A DNA stretch of 64,000 nucleotides from Mesostigma viride. Taxonomy: Eukaryota; Streptophyta; Mesostigmatophyceae; Mesostigmatales; Mesostigmataceae. The stretch covers positions 173,501 to 237,500 of the forward strand of contig RPFO01000934.1 in assembly GCA_009746045.1 (NCBI GenBank). The letters run 5' to 3'. Below, in pieces: positions 62,701 through 64,000 of the stretch. Under the pieces are notes generated by a model, which saw nothing but the letters and a program-made list of their open reading frames with translations, was not told the origin of the DNA and ran no database searches. Both the position numbers and the translations under genes were made by a program. Every line of letters starts with the position of its first letter. Within the stretch, counting starts at the first letter, position 1.

Positions 62701-64000
62701 GACATCCCCCCTGCCATTTGTGCGCGTGCGTGTGTGTGCGTGTGTGCATGTGTTCATGTGTGTGCGTGTGTGCATGTGTTCATGTGTGTGCGTGTGTGTG
62801 CGTGTGTGCGCGTGTGTGTGCGTGTGTGTGCATGCCCCCTGACAGATGGAGCACGTCACATCCCGGATGGCACGCGGCGAGGTCCCATTCGCCACCAACA
62901 CTCCGCAAGCTGCCTCCACAACGTCGGCCGCAAGTGCCCGGGCAACCACGTCCCCCTCCAGAGTGACAAGCGCCAGAACCTCAGTGACAAGCGCCAGAAC
63001 CCAAGTGACAGGTGCCAGCACCCCAGTGACAAGTGCCAGCACCCCAGTGACAAGTGCCAGCTCCCACGTGACAAGTGCCAGCTCCCAAGTGACAAGTGCC
63101 AGGGCTTCTGGTGCGGGGACCCCGGCCCATCCGGGCCCCACCGGTACTGCCCGGCCCTTTGCTCCTGGTCTTGCAGACTGTCTGGTGCTCCTGTCTGTCT
63201 GTGAGGCTGTCATCCGCAGCCAGGTCCAAGCCCGCCAGGTGGCGAGGCAGCAGCGGCTGGCGTCATTATCGTCGCCGGCGGCCAGGGCGGAAGGAAAGGG
63301 CTCCCTGCTCCTAGGCAAGCCTGGCATTGGTGGCGTGGCATCGAAACCGGTCGCACTAGCCGGGGTGCTCCCGACCCAGATCGGCCACTCGCCAGCAATG
63401 GCAACGCTTGCGAGGGGTGCTGCTGGGCAGATGGATTATCATCAGATGGACGATTGTCAGATGGAATATAGGCAGAGGCATTGTGAAGGGAGGCAAGGGG
63501 ATGGGGGAATGGGGGAGGATGCGGCGGTGCTGTGGGGCATGGAAGAAGAAAGAGGGCTGGCAGCAGGGGTTCTTGCCGCTGGCGGTGTCCTGCGCGGGTT
63601 ATGGTCATCACCACCCCAGGCCACTTCCCGCCAGGTCGCACCGGCCGGCGCCGGCCGACAAGAGGCCACCTGGCCAGGGATGGTCACCCGAGCTAGGGGG
63701 TTGGTACTGCTGGCGGCGGACACGGCTTGTTCCTGGCTGGATGAGGCATTGAATGATGCTTGCGCTGATGCACGGTTGAGGGGGGGCAGTTATTTACAAG
63801 ACTTCGCTCCTTTCAATAAGCCTGGGCTAGCGGCCCCTCAGGATGCGACACGGTGCAGTGACAGTGCTGGCATCACAAACAGTTGTTCAAAAGACATGAT
63901 CAGTGGGGCCAGTCAGTATGATTGTTTTCGTCATTCTGCTATCGACATCGGCGCGCCATGTGTCAGCATCTCCACGGCCGCCGCGGGGCTGGTGTATGTG
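56745..64000 (+). CDS. Unrecognised multi-exon protein, 3' end beyond the window
   Basis: Likely coding segments, with splice borders where clear: up to 56885 (ends ADSPARGQ, donor CAG|GTAATT); 57890-58232 (begins LLDTLLAISSKRYERPMRP; donor C|GTAAGT); about 59107-59433 (donor CTG|GTAAGA); 59801 to about 59880 (LIGQGLRAMDPTDLRYGF); about 60716-60845 (WEVCYSSIVYLLSRHGDLVW); 61679-61877 (ALVLSGVGHLMGTCQGERLS); and 62846-64000, an open frame of 385 codons that leaves the window. The joins 56885/57890 and 59433/59801 keep frame; others are unverified. The short Leu/Ala-rich helical segments could be helical repeats, but I cannot name a family. The last exon starts with Ser/Thr-rich 9-residue repeats. 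The true start codon is uncertain (first in-frame ATG candidates are near 56700-56760). Confidence 0.5.
57170..57292. repeat. About 59-bp tandem repeat (ACATACCGCTGCTTTTTGCT)
   Basis: Two and a half units, in the first intron of the plus-strand gene. Confidence 0.85.
57795..57832 (+). repeat. Echo of the 57890 exon acceptor
   Basis: ACAGAGCTCCTGGACACCTT resembles the exon start AACAG|CTGCTGGACACCCTG, about 90 bp upstream. This is the same architecture as in the minus-strand genes. Confidence 0.6.
60243..60505. repeat. 44-bp tandem repeat (TTGGTATCCTCCCATATCCC), 6 copies
   Basis: Near-identical units at a 44-bp period in an intron of the plus-strand gene. Confidence 0.95.
61077..61208 (+). 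repeat. Dispersed about 130-bp repeat, copy 2
   Basis: Inverted relative to 52246-52372, with about 85-90 percent similarity by eye. In an intron of the plus-strand gene. Confidence 0.8.
62715..62838. repeat. (GT)n-rich microsatellite directly before the last visible acceptor
   Basis: GTGTGTGCGTGTGTGCATGT words end 7 bp before the acceptor GACAG|ATGG at 62845. Confidence 0.9.
62965..63112 (+). repeat. 27-bp coding minisatellite (9-residue VTSASTP-type repeats)
   Basis: About six in-frame units of GTGACAAGTGCCAGC plus 12 variable bases encode Val-Thr-Ser-Ala-(Ser/Arg)-rich nonapeptides in the last visible exon. Confidence 0.9.

Overview
This window is eukaryotic nuclear DNA. The genes have many introns with GT/AG borders, there are several non-LTR retrotransposons, and simple repeats are abundant. 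Two proteins are recognisable: the proteasome lid deubiquitinase RPN11 and the exocyst subunit SEC3. Both resemble their land-plant homologues, so a green-lineage organism, probably an alga with GC-rich exons, is my inference. Stops are TAA and TAG in the usual sense.

Layout. 1-11.6 kb is mobile-element debris. A 6,048-bp hAT-like DNA element (3406-9453, 8-bp target duplication) sits inside an ORF1-type LINE-derived element, and the right end of a second related element lies at 2000. 11.9-20.4 kb (minus strand) is a kelch-repeat gene of about seven exons. 20.85-22.18 kb is a near-perfect 1.33-kb inverted repeat (foldback type), directly followed by the intronless RPN11 gene (22705-23637, plus). 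24.9-34.97 kb is a second retroelement cluster. It holds a LINE reverse-transcriptase fragment, nested insertions with clear target duplications, a dead L1-type LINE with poly(A), and several ORF1-only elements with hairpin plus TTAA or ATTTA tails. 35.96-54.85 kb (minus) is SEC3, resolved into 19 exons; reading phase is continuous at every junction except around exon 12. 56.7-64 kb (plus) is an unrecognised gene whose last visible exon is open to the window edge.

Main observation. Introns of SEC3 and the kelch gene are largely built from degenerate tandem copies of the adjacent exon-intron junction: the last (or first) 20-60 exon bases, the splice site and some flanking intron. These 'junction echoes' lie in the intron beside the exon they copy. 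I find them at roughly 15 SEC3 boundaries and 5 kelch-gene boundaries, probably once in the plus-strand gene, and once after the RPN11 stop codon. Many keep a usable GT or AG. One donor (SEC3 exon 10) is followed by about seven echoes over 750 bp. This suggests introns that grow by repeated local duplication of splice junctions, leaving arrays of decoy splice sites.

The genes are functionally unrelated housekeeping loci (protein degradation, exocytosis, a beta-propeller scaffold, one unknown), each in its own transcription unit.
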